From Tubulanus polymorphus (taxonomy: Eukaryota; Nemertea; Palaeonemertea; Tubulaniformes; Tubulanidae): a DNA stretch of 64,000 bases. Below are positions 62,716 through 64,000 of the stretch, one piece after another (position 1 is the stretch's first letter; each line of letters opens with the position of its first letter). Both the position numbers and the translations under genes were made by a program. The stretch lies in assembly GCF_964204645.1 (NCBI RefSeq), contig NC_134029.1, positions 122,001 to 186,000 on the forward strand. The letters are read 5' to 3'. The notes beneath the pieces are model-generated. The model had not been told where the DNA came from. It saw only the letters and a program-made list of their open reading frames with translations, and ran no database searches.

Positions 62716-64000
62716 CTGAAATAAATATACAGTTTAATCAATTCATTGTCATTCTATATACAAGGCCGGATCATAGGCTATAGATCACTGTAAGATTATC
62801 TCTCACCATTTCTATTTTCTGAATATAATTTTGAAATGTTTAAACTGCTGTTGGATGACGTAGGGTTTTACTGGATTCATTGATTCTATTTCTGATAAAT
62901 ATTTCATCTATTTGAAAAGGTCTTAGTTTTATTCTTAAATTTGTTTTTCTCCAAAAAATAAATCGATTGTTTTTGTAACTCACGAAGCCGAATTGAAATA
63001 GTTTAAAAGCGTCGAGTATAAATAATTCACAACTAATTAAACGGCACCGATAATTAGACAATACTGAAAACGGCACTGATAATTAGTCAATATTGAAAAC
63101 GGCATTGATAATTAGACAATACTGAAAACGGCATTGATAATTAGACAATATTGAAAACGGCACTGATAACTAGACAATATTGAAAATGGCACTGATAATT
63201 AAAGAATATCCGATAGTAATTAATGACCGTCACCAGACAGACCCCCCATCAGCCATTACCGGTATTCTAGTGAGACCTACGAATAATTGAATTTAGTTTC
63301 ATTTATAAGAGATGAAAGTACAAGCCTTAAAGGTACCATTAACCGAGTCAGTATCAGTCTGCAGGTGAAGCATTAAAACTGCCGACAGCGGCATCCATTT
63401 ACCAGCGGCCGGCTTTTAGCTATTCATTCTATTATTTCGTATCGAATTTGTAACGCAGTATAAACACTATATATTCTATATAACAAACAAAAAAACACCT
63501 GAAAACCATAAAAAAATGTCGAGGTTTATATCATATTGTATTTATATAAAATAATCAGATTCATCCTTAACCAGAAACTAAAACCGAGCAGCAGGGAGAG
63601 AGAATTCATACCACAATCAGTTACTGAAAACATCAAAAACATTAATGTGATTAGTGAGTGGACACTGAGTGGATGAGTGGAAGAAGTGGATGGAGTGGGA
63701 ACTCGTGTGATTAATGTTTTATCATATAAAGCACTGAGTAGGATTTATAGCTCACTATCACACACATAGTTAAATAGACCGGTAACATTTATACCATACT
63801 AGGAGAGTATGTAGGGTGTATAAACCAGGAATTATTTTTACGAAGAAAACCTTCTCATTTTCACTTTCTACAAAGTTATAAACCGGTTATTCGTTCCTGG
63901 ACATTTATTGTCTGTTTCGAGATTTATGTTAGTTTGAAATGGAAAGTGAAATCGTAAATATTTTTTCAACAACTGATTTTAATGGTCTCCGTGGCTGCAC
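62716..64000 (-). other. Upstream PCSK intron, no exon seen
   Basis: No exon for the catalytic Asp motif was found here. A 29-30 bp repeat (gaaaacggcactgataatta gacaatatt), about five copies, is at 63035-63200. The rest is AT-rich. Confidence 0.5.

Overview
The window is animal nuclear DNA: AT-rich, with GT-AG introns, small exons and very dense minisatellites. The genes recognised are all conserved metazoan genes (GALNT, SDAD1, UFM1, PEX11, COG1 and a PCSK5/6-type furin). Intron style, short spacing and array load suggest an invertebrate, perhaps a lophotrochozoan; that is inference. No bacterial, organellar or CRISPR-type features are present. Exon models were built by hand from reading frame, splice consensus, phase and family similarity.

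Layout. 0-3.1 kb: the last two exons of an unrecognised + strand gene lie inside an intron of a - strand GalNAc-transferase that starts at 3062. 4.7-6.8 kb: intronless SDAD1 on -. 7.7-11.7 kb: a partial copy of the UFM1 3' end, split by a 3.13 kb insertion flanked by a 9-bp direct repeat. 11.7-22.6 kb: mostly minisatellites, a 198-bp inverted-repeat pair 4 kb apart, and weak candidate exons. 23.6-25.2 kb: UFM1 on -, five exons. 26.4-30 kb: a + strand gene for an N-myristoylation-type protein with a C-terminal cysteine-peptidase-like domain; its first exon is duplicated. 28.9-43.4 kb: a tandem segmental duplication running from that gene's exon 2 through PEX11 into the 5' end of COG1. It leaves two intact PEX11 genes on -, a broken COG1 5' fragment and a broken peptidase-gene fragment. 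43.0-50.2 kb: complete COG1 on +, 21 exons, 977 aa. 51.8-62.7 kb: convergent PCSK5/6-like convertase on -, 19 exons in the window; the catalytic Asp exon, prodomain and signal peptide lie beyond 64 kb.

Functionally the genes are housekeeping and secretory-pathway: Golgi O-glycosylation (GALNT), Golgi tethering (COG1), precursor cleavage (PCSK), ufmylation (UFM1), peroxisome division (PEX11) and 60S ribosome biogenesis (SDAD1). They are not an operon-like system. The most unusual content is genomic: an exon of COG1 turned into a 54-bp coding minisatellite, arrays that sit directly on splice sites, and higher-order repeat structure inside one PCSK intron. I found no clear evidence of a wholly new multi-gene system.
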